Shown one piece after another: positions 21,946 through 31,272 of a DNA stretch of 64,000 bases (positions within the stretch are counted from its first letter, which is position 1; each line of letters begins with the position of its first letter). The notes under the pieces were generated by a model. It was not told the DNA's origin. It did not search any database and saw only the letters and a program-made list of their open reading frames with translations. The DNA lies in contig JAKLNG010000006.1 in assembly GCA_022814565.1 (NCBI GenBank), forward strand, positions 186,001 through 250,000. The letters are read 5' to 3'. This DNA is from Phaeophleospora eucalypticola (lineage: Eukaryota; Ascomycota; Dothideomycetes; Mycosphaerellales; Mycosphaerellaceae). The translations under genes and the position numbers were made by a program.

Positions 21946-22885
21946 ATGGATAATCGAGTCGCGATCGTGACGGGAGCTTCAGTAAGTTCAATGACTAGCT
22001 TCAATTCCAGGCTCACCATATATCTTAGTCCGGCATGGGTGAAGCGCTCAGCAAAATACTGGTAAAGCGAGGCTGGACAGTCGCCATGGCCGACATCCAA
22101 GAGAACCCCTCTCTCTCCACCGCCTTAGGATCCAAAGCCCGCTTCTACCACACCGACGTTGCTTCATACGACTCCCAAGCCCAGCTCTTCGCTCAAGTCT
22201 TCAAAGAATTCGGTCGAATCGACGCTCTGTGCGCCAACGCCGGCATCACAGACCGCAGCTCGATATACATTCTCAAACATCGAGATTCAGAGGAGATCCC
22301 TCCGGCCCCCGACATGAGCTGCACAGATGTCGATTATAAAGGCGTTGTGTTTGGAACGCAGCTGGCGATTCATTTTATGCGGAAGAATCCTGTACCTGGA
22401 GGAGCGATTGTTGCCACTGCGAGCATTGCGGCTGTTCACCCGCATCCAACTTTTCCAGAGTACAATGGAGCGAAGGCTGGAGTGCTGAACTTTGTGAGGG
22501 GCGCGGCTGAGGTGTTGAAGCTCAAAGAAGATATCAGGATCAACGCGGTCTTGCCTGGGATTGTGTCAACTAATATCATTCCTCAAGCGATGATCGATGC
22601 TGTGGCGCCTGAGTGGTAAGTATTTCCCCTCCGAATAGACCTCATGATCGCTCACGACCACGCAGTCTGACGGAAGTCAAGACCGTCACAGACGCGTATG
22701 TGAAGCTGCTGGACGACCAAACAATTTATGGCCAGGCCATTGAGTGCTCGGCTAAGAGCCACTTCTTGTTCCCGTCACCTCAGCCGCAAAATGGGTACAA
22801 GACAAAACGCGCTGTTACCGTTTGGGAGCCTTTCTTCAGGACTATCCATGGCGAACCGTCGGGGCTCTCAGATGCAATTCCGTAG
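21946..22885 (+). CDS. short-chain dehydrogenase/reductase (15-PGDH-like)
   Basis: This is a classical SDR, an NAD(P)-dependent alcohol or ketone oxidoreductase. I model three exons: 21946-21981, 22029-22615 and 22666-22885; the product is 280 residues. The Rossmann motif TGASSGMG is completed across the first splice. CANAGI (NNAG equivalent), the catalytic Ser in TASIAAVHP, and YNGAK (YxxxK) are all present, and INAVLPGIVSTNI follows as in the family. The second intron splits a codon so that PEW of the unspliced frame becomes PEC-LTEVKTV. The C-terminal 30 residues after the fold are unusual for the family but open and in frame. It is next to an MFS transporter (convergent, 50 bp apart at the stops) and near an FAD monooxygenase, suggesting one pathway. 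Substrate is unknown. Confidence 0.88.
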
Positions 22886-22935
22886 TCAGAAGTAGTGTCG
22901 TACTTGGTGTGTGAATGTACATGGCCAAAGACGAC

Positions 22936-24920
22936 TCAGATGTCCTTCATGAACTCTGTCAGAAATTGGTTTCGGGCAACCCATGATCTGATCTTCTTGC
23001 CAAAGACCCACAGAGCGACGGTCAACGCGCAGACAGCTAGGAAGCATGATCCGAGCACATTGAAGACTGCCAGAGAGCCATCTCTTGCCAGCCATGAATT
23101 GACAAAGTAGGTCTAAGAAGCTGGTCAGTAGATCACGCGAGGCGACGGTGAAGGCACACGTACCAAACCAAAGGTCAGGAAGTTGCGTGCATTGATCGCG
23201 ACGAACGCTTCCTCGGCGAGCTTCGGGTAGCAATCCAGCACGTAGCCGAACACGCATGTGCTAGCGAAGGCAAGCGCCATATTTGCTAGCCCGAATGTGA
23301 GTACAGGCCCGGACCAATGCGTCTGATAGTGAATCGTAGCTGCGTTCTCCAAGTAAGCAAGCAGCTAGAGCTGACCTTGTTTTCGCTCTCGACACTTACC
23401 GCCAAAGCCGTAGAAGCCAGCTGTACCGAGCATGGCCACCACGATCATGAGAACAAGTCTGTACTCTGGCTCGTATATTCCGCGATTCATTCGTGCCAGT
23501 TTAAGACAGATCCAGTCGTTCAGAGGTCCGCTGATGACTTCTCCAATGATGCACAAGATGAACGGGCTCAGCCCTATCAGGCCCGTCTGGCTGACGGAGA
23601 AGTTGTATGGAGGAGCAACGAATATCACACCGTTGACGACTGAGAATACGACGATCCAGGTGAGAGTAGTGCCGTAGACCAAGAAGCCCCAGAGCACGCA
23701 TGGATAGAACTGCTCAAGCAGGTTAGCAATGGACACATCCAGATCGATGCTTGGACATGACTCACAAACATGATGAACGGACGAGCGAAGATCTTCCAGA
23801 TTGCGGCATCGGTGTAGCGTCCTGTGTACAGGCTGAGACTCCTGATAAACGATATTCTAGGCTCGGTAGCTCCTTCACTGGCGGTCCCATTACCAGTGAG
23901 GACGCCAGCTGCGGCGTCGTGAAACTCGACATGCATGCTTTTCTCGGTCTGCTTCTCTTTCTCATCCTTACTACTACTGGTTTTGGTCAAGTTCTCAAGG
24001 GCTCCCGTGTGTCTGATGTACGTTGTCTCAGGCACGAAGAAGAAGATGCCGATTCCAAAGACGCCAAAGAGAATTGAGCAGATGCCGAAGGTCCACTTGT
24101 AGCCCAGATCTTCAATGATGTATCCAGAGATGAAGCTTGCCCCAGCAATGCCGCATAGCAAGAATAAATTCCAGACAGCGAGTCGAGTTCCACGCTGGCC
24201 AAGGTCAGCTGAAGCATCAACGTGATTATGCAGACTGGAAGGCTCACCTCGTGCACGAAGTAGAGATCACTGATAGTCGCTTGCACTAGAACTTCGTAGG
24301 GCGCCATGCCGATACCACCCAGGATTCGGCTGCCTAGAAAACTGCTGTAGGTGTCTGCCACGGCGCCCTGGGCCTGTGTCAGCACCAAGTCAGTCACAGT
24401 GCGCATCGAGACATACCCAAATGCTGACAATGACGAGAATGAGAGAAGCGAAGACGTAGACTGGTCGCTTCCCGTACATTTTGGCCAAAGGATTGAAGAT
24501 GAATACGCACAGGCCCAAGCAGAGGATGAGCCAAGCAGTTGCTTGGGATAGAACCTCGACCGTAATGCCTAGCTCCTGCGAGATGGGAACGAATCCGGGG
24601 CCAAGCATTGGCCCATACGCTCCGACGACTGCGGCGCTCATGCCTACGAGGAACAGGATCATGTCTTTTCGCCAAGTAGGCCAATTGAGCGGATCGTTGG
24701 GCGAGTCTGATGGCTGAGGCACGAGAACAACATGACTGAAACGACCAGTGCCATGTTTGAGTCGTTCAGATGGTAGTCCTGCGAGCTCGTCCGGAAGGTC
24801 GGTATTATCGCGCAACAGAGCCTAGAAAGCGTCAGTCAATATGTCGTCCTGTAGAAGTGCAATACTTGCCGTTCCCGGCACCACTTCAAGGCGGTTGCAT
24901 TCGAGGATGCCGAACGCCAT
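22936..24920 (-). CDS. MFS transporter of the drug:H+ antiporter (DHA1) type
   Basis: A 12-TM major facilitator of the fungal DHA1/multidrug type, probably in the plasma membrane. Seven exons: 24870-24920, 24417-24821, 24248-24373, 23766-24194, 23400-23709, 23164-23339 and 22936-23112, giving 557 residues. Exon 1 encodes MAFGILECNRLEVVPGT, a version of the N terminus with a VPGT motif common in this group. It ends in a GC donor (ACG|GCAAGT); without that splice the frame meets a TAG. Further motifs are NDPLNWPTWRKD before TM1, LAKMYGKRPVYV (motif A equivalent) after TM2, RILGGIGMAPYEVLVQATISD (motif B/C region), HERGTRLAVWNL across a splice, and VPETTYIR ending TM6. The long central loop is Lys/Glu/Ser-rich. 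It probably exports or imports the substrate or product of the neighbouring SDR and FAD monooxygenase. Confidence 0.9.
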
Positions 24921-25894
24921 GATTGCCGCTAGATGAGATTGAAGCGCATTCCTCGTCGTTCATGGTTCCCAGCAATCTAAATGCTCGAATATAACAGCCT
25001 ACCTGTTCCACGCAGAGTGCGGCAGTGTGGATACGCAAGAACTGCCGTCAGTTGGCGATGTAGGCCATTCTGATCCAGTAATAGATCTACATTGTACTTG
25101 CTGCAGCCACCGGGTCTAGAAAGAGGGGAAGATATCGTGGAGAATCCTGGCGCATCCAGCATTGTGTTTCGCAGCATCATTCCGTAAGAGCCTCCCACTG
25201 GACAGCTCGCGTCACGGATGAAATAGCTTCCCGGTGGCAGGTAGGAAGGATATCGTTTTCAGCCAGGTCCACACATCGTTGCAAGCGCGGGACATTGAAT
25301 ATGTGACCCAGATCCTGCATTCTTGACAGCCACTTGGGAAGCGCGTGGCTCATTCCAGATGGCACAGGACAGGCCACACGCGTCGCCGAGCATCTCGTCC
25401 TTCTGGCCATCATGAGAGATGAGCTTGCGTAGACAAAGTATCACACGGTCGGACATGGAGACGCGTTGATAGTTAGTGGATGATGGTGGTAGCTGTGGTG
25501 GATGTTTTTAGCCGGACGCGACTGACTCGCGTGACCAGACCCACTTCTCCACGTGTGGGGAAAAGTCAAATGCATTTTGACCTCACGCCTTTCTCCTGCC
25601 CCCCTTGATCAATCCTGTCCACGGTCCGACTTGCATCGAGCTCAAAGGCTCGGCAGTTGCATTGACATTCACACCCGATGTTCGAGATGGGAGACGCTAT
25701 GACACTCTCCTGGCTTCGTTACGCTCGCGAAGATGAGCTTCGAGCTCGAATGCTTCACAACGCCCGAGATACACCCTGAAAGGCTTCAAGAAGATCTGTT
25801 TCGCTGCCCGCATGTAGATCCAGAGGAACTGGGGAACAAGACATTGCTGCCAAATCGACACCAACTGGATACTTGAAGTCCACAGCCAGCTGCA
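24921..25894. promoter_or_regulatory. divergent intergenic region MFS / FAD monooxygenase
   Basis: This 974-bp gap lies between two divergent cluster genes. It carries short minus-strand frames (about 24977-25456) that I could not join into a credible gene; they could be remnants of a regulator or plain promoter. A perfect inverted repeat at 25516-25532 is listed separately. Confidence 0.45.
25516..25532. promoter_or_regulatory. inverted repeat ACGCGA-N5-TCGCGT, candidate operator
   Basis: Two perfectly complementary 6-base arms (25516-25521 and 25527-25532) flank a 5-base spacer in the divergent promoter of the MFS and monooxygenase genes. Spaced inverted repeats are typical targets of dimeric fungal zinc-cluster regulators; binding here is inference. 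A CCACGTGTGG stretch lies about 20 bp downstream. Confidence 0.35.
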
Positions 25895-27495
25895 ATGGCT
25901 GATCATGCAAATGGGAATGGCAATCAGCGAAAAATTGGGCAGGCAACGCCATCAGGTATCCGCGTGGTCATAGTCGGTGCTGGATTCGCTGGCTTGACAG
26001 CTGCCATCGAGTGTACTCGCAAAGGTCATTCATGCGTGGTCCTCGATTCTGTCAAAGAGATGAAGCAGCTTGGCGATATCATCTCTTTCGGATCCAATTC
26101 AGGACGCATCTTCCAACGCTGGCCTGGTGTTCCTGAAAAGCTTGCCCCTATTTGCGTAAGTTTTTTCATGAATATGGCGTGGTTAAGTGTGCGTTTCATC
26201 CCCGGAACTATCATCAGAGTCAGAGGTCATGGCAATCCCGACAGAACATTGTTGGACGTCTGCTCCGTCGCGATGAAAATTCGATGCAAGAAGACGACAT
26301 GGAGCCATCATCATATAAGATACCGTCGCAGATAACTTGCTAATACTAAATCTGGATATCTAGCACAATTCTGCGAAGCTGCATTACAAGCTTTGGACTG
26401 GAGAGGATTTATACACTCAATGGTGGGGAAGCGAGCAAGAGAATTTTGGCAAGAGATATAATGGCCACCGCGGAGAAATCCACAAAATCGTGTACGATCA
26501 CGCAATTGCCCAAGGTGTAGAAGTCCGACTCGGTCAGAATGTTACCAAGTACTTTGAGGACGATTCGGGTGCTGGCGTGATATCCAATGGCAACGAGGTC
26601 CGAGGAGATGTCGTTCTGGGCGCGGATGGCGTCAGATCGAAGGCTCGAGGACTTGTGCTAGGATACGATGACAAACCAAAGCCCAGTGGCTATGCCGTCT
26701 ACCGTGCTTGGATGAGTAGCGACGACCTGGCAAAGAACGATTTGACGAAAGACCTTGTCATTCACGGGGATACCCACACCGGCTGGCTAGGGCCGTAAGC
26801 GCCACATTTGCCAACTTTGACGCGCTCGCTGATTCAAAAACTTGTACAGGGACATACATTTCCTTGCGGCTTCGATCAAAGATGGCAAAGAATTTAGCTG
26901 GGTCTTCACTCACAAAGACGAGCGGGACGTTGACGAGGGATGGTCGGAGCCTGGCAATCACGAAGACGCCTGTCGTATACTAGCAGGTTGGGATCCCGCT
27001 GTACATGCCATTGTTCGCATGACGCCCCCTGAAAAGCTCGTGGACTGGAAGCTAGTATATCGTGACCCGTTGCCCACGTGGATATCACCAAAAGGTCGAA
27101 TTGCTTTGATTGGAGACGCAGCGCATCCGTTCCTACCGACAAGTATCCAGGGAGCCTCTCAAGCCATGGAAGATGGTGCTTGTATCGCGGTCTGTCTGGA
27201 GATGAGCGGGAAGAATTGCGTGACCGATGCGCTGCGAGCTTACGAGAGGATCAGATATGAGCGTGTGAGAAAGACGCAGAAGACCGGCGAGCAGACTAGA
27301 GATCAATGGCACAAGGTATGTTGTTGAAAGCACGTGTTGAATACGCTCTGACAAGCGATCCAGGCCGACTTCGACAATCTGAAGAAGAATCCAGAGGCTA
27401 TCAAGCTCAAGCGCGATCCGGACATTCTGAACCACGACGCAGAAGCACATGCTTATGACCGGTATCATGAGGCTGTCGCCTCATTTCGCTACTGA
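25895..27495 (+). CDS. FAD-dependent monooxygenase, salicylate-hydroxylase-like
   Basis: A class A flavoprotein monooxygenase that would hydroxylate an aromatic or polyketide substrate with NAD(P)H and O2. I model four exons: 25895-26155, 26364-26794, 26850-27315 and 27364-27495, giving 429 residues. The FAD dinucleotide loop is VVIVGAGFAGLTAA. The DG motif region is VLGADGVRSKARG, and the GD motif that binds the FAD ribose is GRIALIGDAAHPFLP, followed by GASQAMEDG as in salicylate hydroxylases. The first intron (208 bp) is about four times the length usual in this window; the splice ICHNSAKLHYKLWTGE is plausible but less certain than the others. The gene faces away from the MFS gene over a shared promoter and lies about 3 kb from the SDR, so the three may form a small pathway. 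Confidence 0.85.
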
Positions 27496-27821
27496 ACTGG
27501 CTCATACGCTGCTCACTTCGCATTAAGATCCACCATCCTCGAAATACTTAAAGAGCTCTTCTTTCGTCTCAAGCCACTTCCTCCACAATCCACTCAACAA
27601 CCTCCAACACAGTGATAACTTTCGACTTCCATCTACCTTCCAAGGTCAGCAACCTTGACCGCGGCTTTACACCACAAGTGCTACTCCTTCACGACAACCC
27701 TTCCGCTGCCTTGGAGTATTAAGAGCAGCTACTGTTTCGCCGTCAGCTTCGCGCTCAGTAAGCGCGGCGAAGCTCGGCATCCAGCCATTCCACAACACAG
27801 TACCACACACATCACAGAACA
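27496..27821. other. intergenic, nothing recognised
   Basis: Monooxygenase 3' flank and promoter of the next gene. No gene seen. Confidence 0.5.
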
Positions 27822-28862
27822 ATGAATTCGATCGTCAACTTCAAGAAGGCCCGCGGCCGCGGCGGTGGTGCTCGGCGCGGTCGTTTGCACGTGGGATACC
27901 GCAAGCGAGACTGGTGCCTCGTATGGTATGAGCCTCTGGTTGAGATGCAAGGAGACGACAACGGCGAATTTGTCGCGGTCGATCCAGACGAGGACGGCGC
28001 AGTTCCTCTAGCACTATTCCAGGTGAGCTGTTGGATGGTCATGTGCCAAAATTTTGACCTGAATTGATGGCGTCCATTCTAGGTCTCGAGTGGTCCTCAT
28101 CGGGGAAGGGAACCGATGGAAGGTGAAGTAGTTTGGTTACCGCACTTCGCTCTACCCATTGAAGAGTCTTCGAACCGCAAAGAGCAAATGAGACTGCAGA
28201 TGCAGTTTCTATATGACGCATGGCGATATATGAATGAGGAAGACGACGACGCTCTAGAGGGCATGGAACTGGAGCTCGAGAATCCCAAGCACCGTCGCTG
28301 GCAAAGTTGGTTTGATGAGGCCAAGAAATTGAAAGCCAAATCCCGAAGAGCTCGAAACAAGCGAGCGAAAGAGCAAGCTACCACAAACGATCTTACCGCC
28401 GCGACCGAGGAAATCGAAATCATCGAGGATACGTCCGAAGACGGCGATTCTACCTATGACTCTACTGAGGAAATGTACGTGCCGGGGCTCTCTCGCACAA
28501 AGCGTAAGGCTGGCCAGGGTGGAAAATCTGGCCGTTCCTCCAAAAGGTCGAAGGCATCAAGCTCCAACGGGAACGGAGGCAGGTTCATGGGCTCCCCATC
28601 AATGGGCAGTGGTGGTCTCGGCAGTCGCGACGATGATGACAACTTGGGCCCTAGCCTGAATCGCTTGGGTGCGAACTCATTCTCGCCGTCTTCGTCGTCA
28701 GGCAAACGTCTTCCTGAAACACAGCAGTGGAGAAGCGATGAAGAAAGTCGGCAAATGAACGGTGACCTTGACGATGATGAAGCGATCAATTCGGCCATCC
28801 GTGCGAGCATGGCACCAGAGGGTGACGATCCAGCGACAAACGTGGACACGCAAGCCGACTGA
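27822..28862 (+). CDS. uncharacterised basic/acidic protein with a possible C-terminal UIM
   Basis: I do not recognise this protein as a named family. Exons 27822-28022 and 28083-28862, with a 60-bp intron, give 326 residues. The N terminus is Arg/Gly-rich (KKARGRGGGARRGR). An aromatic stretch WCLVWYEPLVEM and an acidic DPDEDGA follow. The centre is charged and helical (EDDDALEGMELELENPKHRR, then KAKSRRARNKRAKEQ). Next come an acidic/Ser stretch (EIEIIEDTSEDGDSTYDST) and Lys/Ser-rich sequence with bipartite nuclear-signal character (KRKAGQGGKSGRSSKRSK). Near the end DDDEAINSAIRASM fits the ubiquitin-interacting motif pattern (acidic run, then A-x-x-x-A-I-x-x-S). Nuclear location and ubiquitin binding are inferences from composition. 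Confidence 0.7.
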
Positions 28863-29362
28863 TCCAGAGGGTGACGACTGCAACTCCGTCAACTACAACT
28901 CCATTGTCGACTGTTCTTCAAATTCTACTTCTATCAACTTCCAACACGATACAAGCGACATGTGCACCTCGCAAGGCGAGGCAGGCATGGATATGACATG
29001 GGACTGCAACTTGTTTGGACACGGACTGGATCTACAAAATGTAACATAGCATCTCAATCTAATCAGTAACTTACATTCCATGTTGATAACACCCAAAATA
29101 TTGGGCTTTTGACGGTGTCCTTACTGCAAAGATATAATGTTACCTCCTATTCCAATGGGCGATTCGGTTGAGTTTAGCCCGAATTTAGCCGGAGCTCCTC
29201 CAAGATCGACGTTCACATGCAGCAGCTCTTTCTCCTCTTTACTTCCATCACGGCACTTGATGGCAAAACACTGCCGCCTCTTTCACGTGGTTCCTTACCT
29301 TAACTCAAGTATCAGGTAGGATGCAGGAGACGAATGCTCGTGATGCTCAGTCATGAGACGAA
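28863..29362. other. intergenic, nothing recognised
   Basis: 3' flank of the UIM-like gene and upstream region of the P450. Moderately AT-rich, no gene seen. Confidence 0.5.
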
Positions 29363-30994
29363 ATGGCACTAACAGACTCCCTTCTGGCATCACCCACTCT
29401 CCTATCAGTCTATTCTTTCCTGCTACTAACACCAATCTTCATCATTCTTCACGATATAGTAGTGTATCTGCGCCTACCACCAGGACCTACGCCGCTCCCC
29501 TTCCTCGGAAACAACCTCTCGATTCCAAAATCCAAGCCATGGATCCAGTTCCAGCAGTGGTCGCGCCAGTATGGCCCCATCTTCACTCTCTGGATCGGAC
29601 GAAAGCCCACGCTCATCATTTCCGATCCTAACATTGCTGTCGACTTGATGGAGAAGAGAAGTAACAAGTACAGCAGTCGCCCGCGGATGGTCGTAATGGG
29701 CGAAATCTACAACGGGAACAGCTCGATCCTGACACAGCCGTATGGAAAAGCATGGAGTGTGCGAAGGAAGATGCTACACCAAGCTCTCAATCCGAAGGCA
29801 TTGAGGCTTTATAAGCCTATACAAGAGGCGGAAGCGAGCAGGCTTTGTTATGCGTTGCTGGAGCACCCAGAAGGGTGGGAGAAAGAGCTGGAGAGATTCA
29901 CAAGTAGTGTGGTGTTTTGCGTGGCGTATGGCCACCGCATTGACTCTCTGAAAGCGGAGGTCATTGCGGAAAGGTTCAAGTTCATGCATTATATGGCCAG
30001 TCTCAACATACCCGGGAAGTTTCTGGCAGAGACAATCCCGCTCCTAGCGAAGCTGCCGCAGTGGACGACGCCTTGGAAGAGAGGAATCCAGGCCATGGGA
30101 AAGAAAGAAGGTGAGGCCAATTTGAAGCTGTTAGAGATGGTGAAGAATGATGTGGCCACTGCGAGAGCGAAGGGGGAAGAAGTGCCAGACAGCCTGTGCA
30201 AGCTCTTGCTCGAGCTGAGGGAAAGAGAGCCGATTCCGCTGAGCGAGACCCACTTCTCCTACGTGCCAGCCTCACTCTTCGGAGCTGGATCTGATACGAC
30301 AGCATCGACTCTCTGCTCAGCATTTCTGGCATTAGTAACGCATCCCGAAGTCCTGCGAAAGGCACAGGTGGAGATCGACAGTGTCGTTGGCCCTGAGCGG
30401 ACTCCTGGCTTCGGGGATGAACTTAACCTGCCATACATTCGTGCTCTCTGCAAGGAGACGCTTCGCTGGCGCCCAGTAGCTGTACTTGGAGGCACGCCTC
30501 ACGCATCGAGCGAGGCAGATGTATATGAAGGCTGGCATATTCCCGCTGGAACCGCGATTCTTGGTAACAACTGGGCAATCAACCTTAACAAGGAGTACTA
30601 CCCTGACCCGCACCATTTTGATCCCGTGCGGTTTCTTTCAGACACGGAGAGAACACAGCTTGGCATTGAGAAGCAGCCGTACGTTGGCGAGAAGATCCAT
30701 CCGGCGAAAGCTGGACATTCGTCGTTTGGATGGGGACGCAGGATATGCCCAGGAGCAGACCTTGCAAGCAACAGCCTGTTTGCCGCATTGAGCAAGCTTT
30801 TATGGGCATATGATATTCTACCAATCGAGGGCCAGAAGTATGACACCTTTGCGTATACAGAAGGATTTAATGTCAGGCCGAAGAAGTTTGAGTGCACGAT
30901 CAGAGTCAGAAGCGAGAGGCATCGAGCTGTCATTGAGAAGGAGCAGCAGGACGCGTTGGATTGGTTGGAGAAGTTCACACCGTTCCGAGAGTGA
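29363..30994 (+). CDS. cytochrome P450 monooxygenase
   Basis: A microsomal P450 of 543 residues without introns. An N-terminal hydrophobic anchor (SFLLLTPIFIILHDIVVYL) is followed by the proline hinge LPPGPTPLPFLGN. The I-helix oxygen-binding motif is AGSDTTAS, the K-helix ExxR is ETLR within CKETLRWRPVAV, and the heme loop is FGWGRRICPG with Cys462 as the thiolate ligand. The C-helix WSVRRK is also present. The overall style resembles fungal P450s of the O-methylsterigmatocystin oxidoreductase type, so a secondary-metabolite or xenobiotic substrate is likely. It stands alone between a conserved nuclear-type protein and tRNase Z, with no backbone enzyme nearby. A reductase partner is presumably encoded elsewhere. 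Confidence 0.92.
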   Translation: MALTDSLLASPTLLSVYSFLLLTPIFIILHDIVVYLRLPPGPTPLPFLGNNLSIPKSKPWIQFQQWSRQYGPIFTLWIGRKPTLIISDPNIAVDLMEKRSNKYSSRPRMVVMGEIYNGNSSILTQPYGKAWSVRRKMLHQALNPKALRLYKPIQEAEASRLCYALLEHPEGWEKELERFTSSVVFCVAYGHRIDSLKAEVIAERFKFMHYMASLNIPGKFLAETIPLLAKLPQWTTPWKRGIQAMGKKEGEANLKLLEMVKNDVATARAKGEEVPDSLCKLLLELREREPIPLSETHFSYVPASLFGAGSDTTASTLCSAFLALVTHPEVLRKAQVEIDSVVGPERTPGFGDELNLPYIRALCKETLRWRPVAVLGGTPHASSEADVYEGWHIPAGTAILGNNWAINLNKEYYPDPHHFDPVRFLSDTERTQLGIEKQPYVGEKIHPAKAGHSSFGWGRRICPGADLASNSLFAALSKLLWAYDILPIEGQKYDTFAYTEGFNVRPKKFECTIRVRSERHRAVIEKEQQDALDWLEKFTPFRE

Positions 30995-31272
30995 AATTCA
31001 CAGATGCAGCGGTTTTGCACCAAGGCCATCTCAAAAGATCAGGCCGCTCTCGCAGCATCTGCCGATTCCCTGTTGGCCTTGTACTACGTTGATGTATTCA
31101 ATATTCGAAAATAAGCGCTTCGATCCGGTGAAGAAACATGTAACATGGGAAACTAGTGTGGCATGTGAAAATTGCACGATCCATGACGAGAGCGGAGTTC
31201 GGTCCGCTGCGAGCGCCGATCCTTGAAACAAAATCGCGTCTACTTTGGAGCATTGAATTGCTCTACATACAG

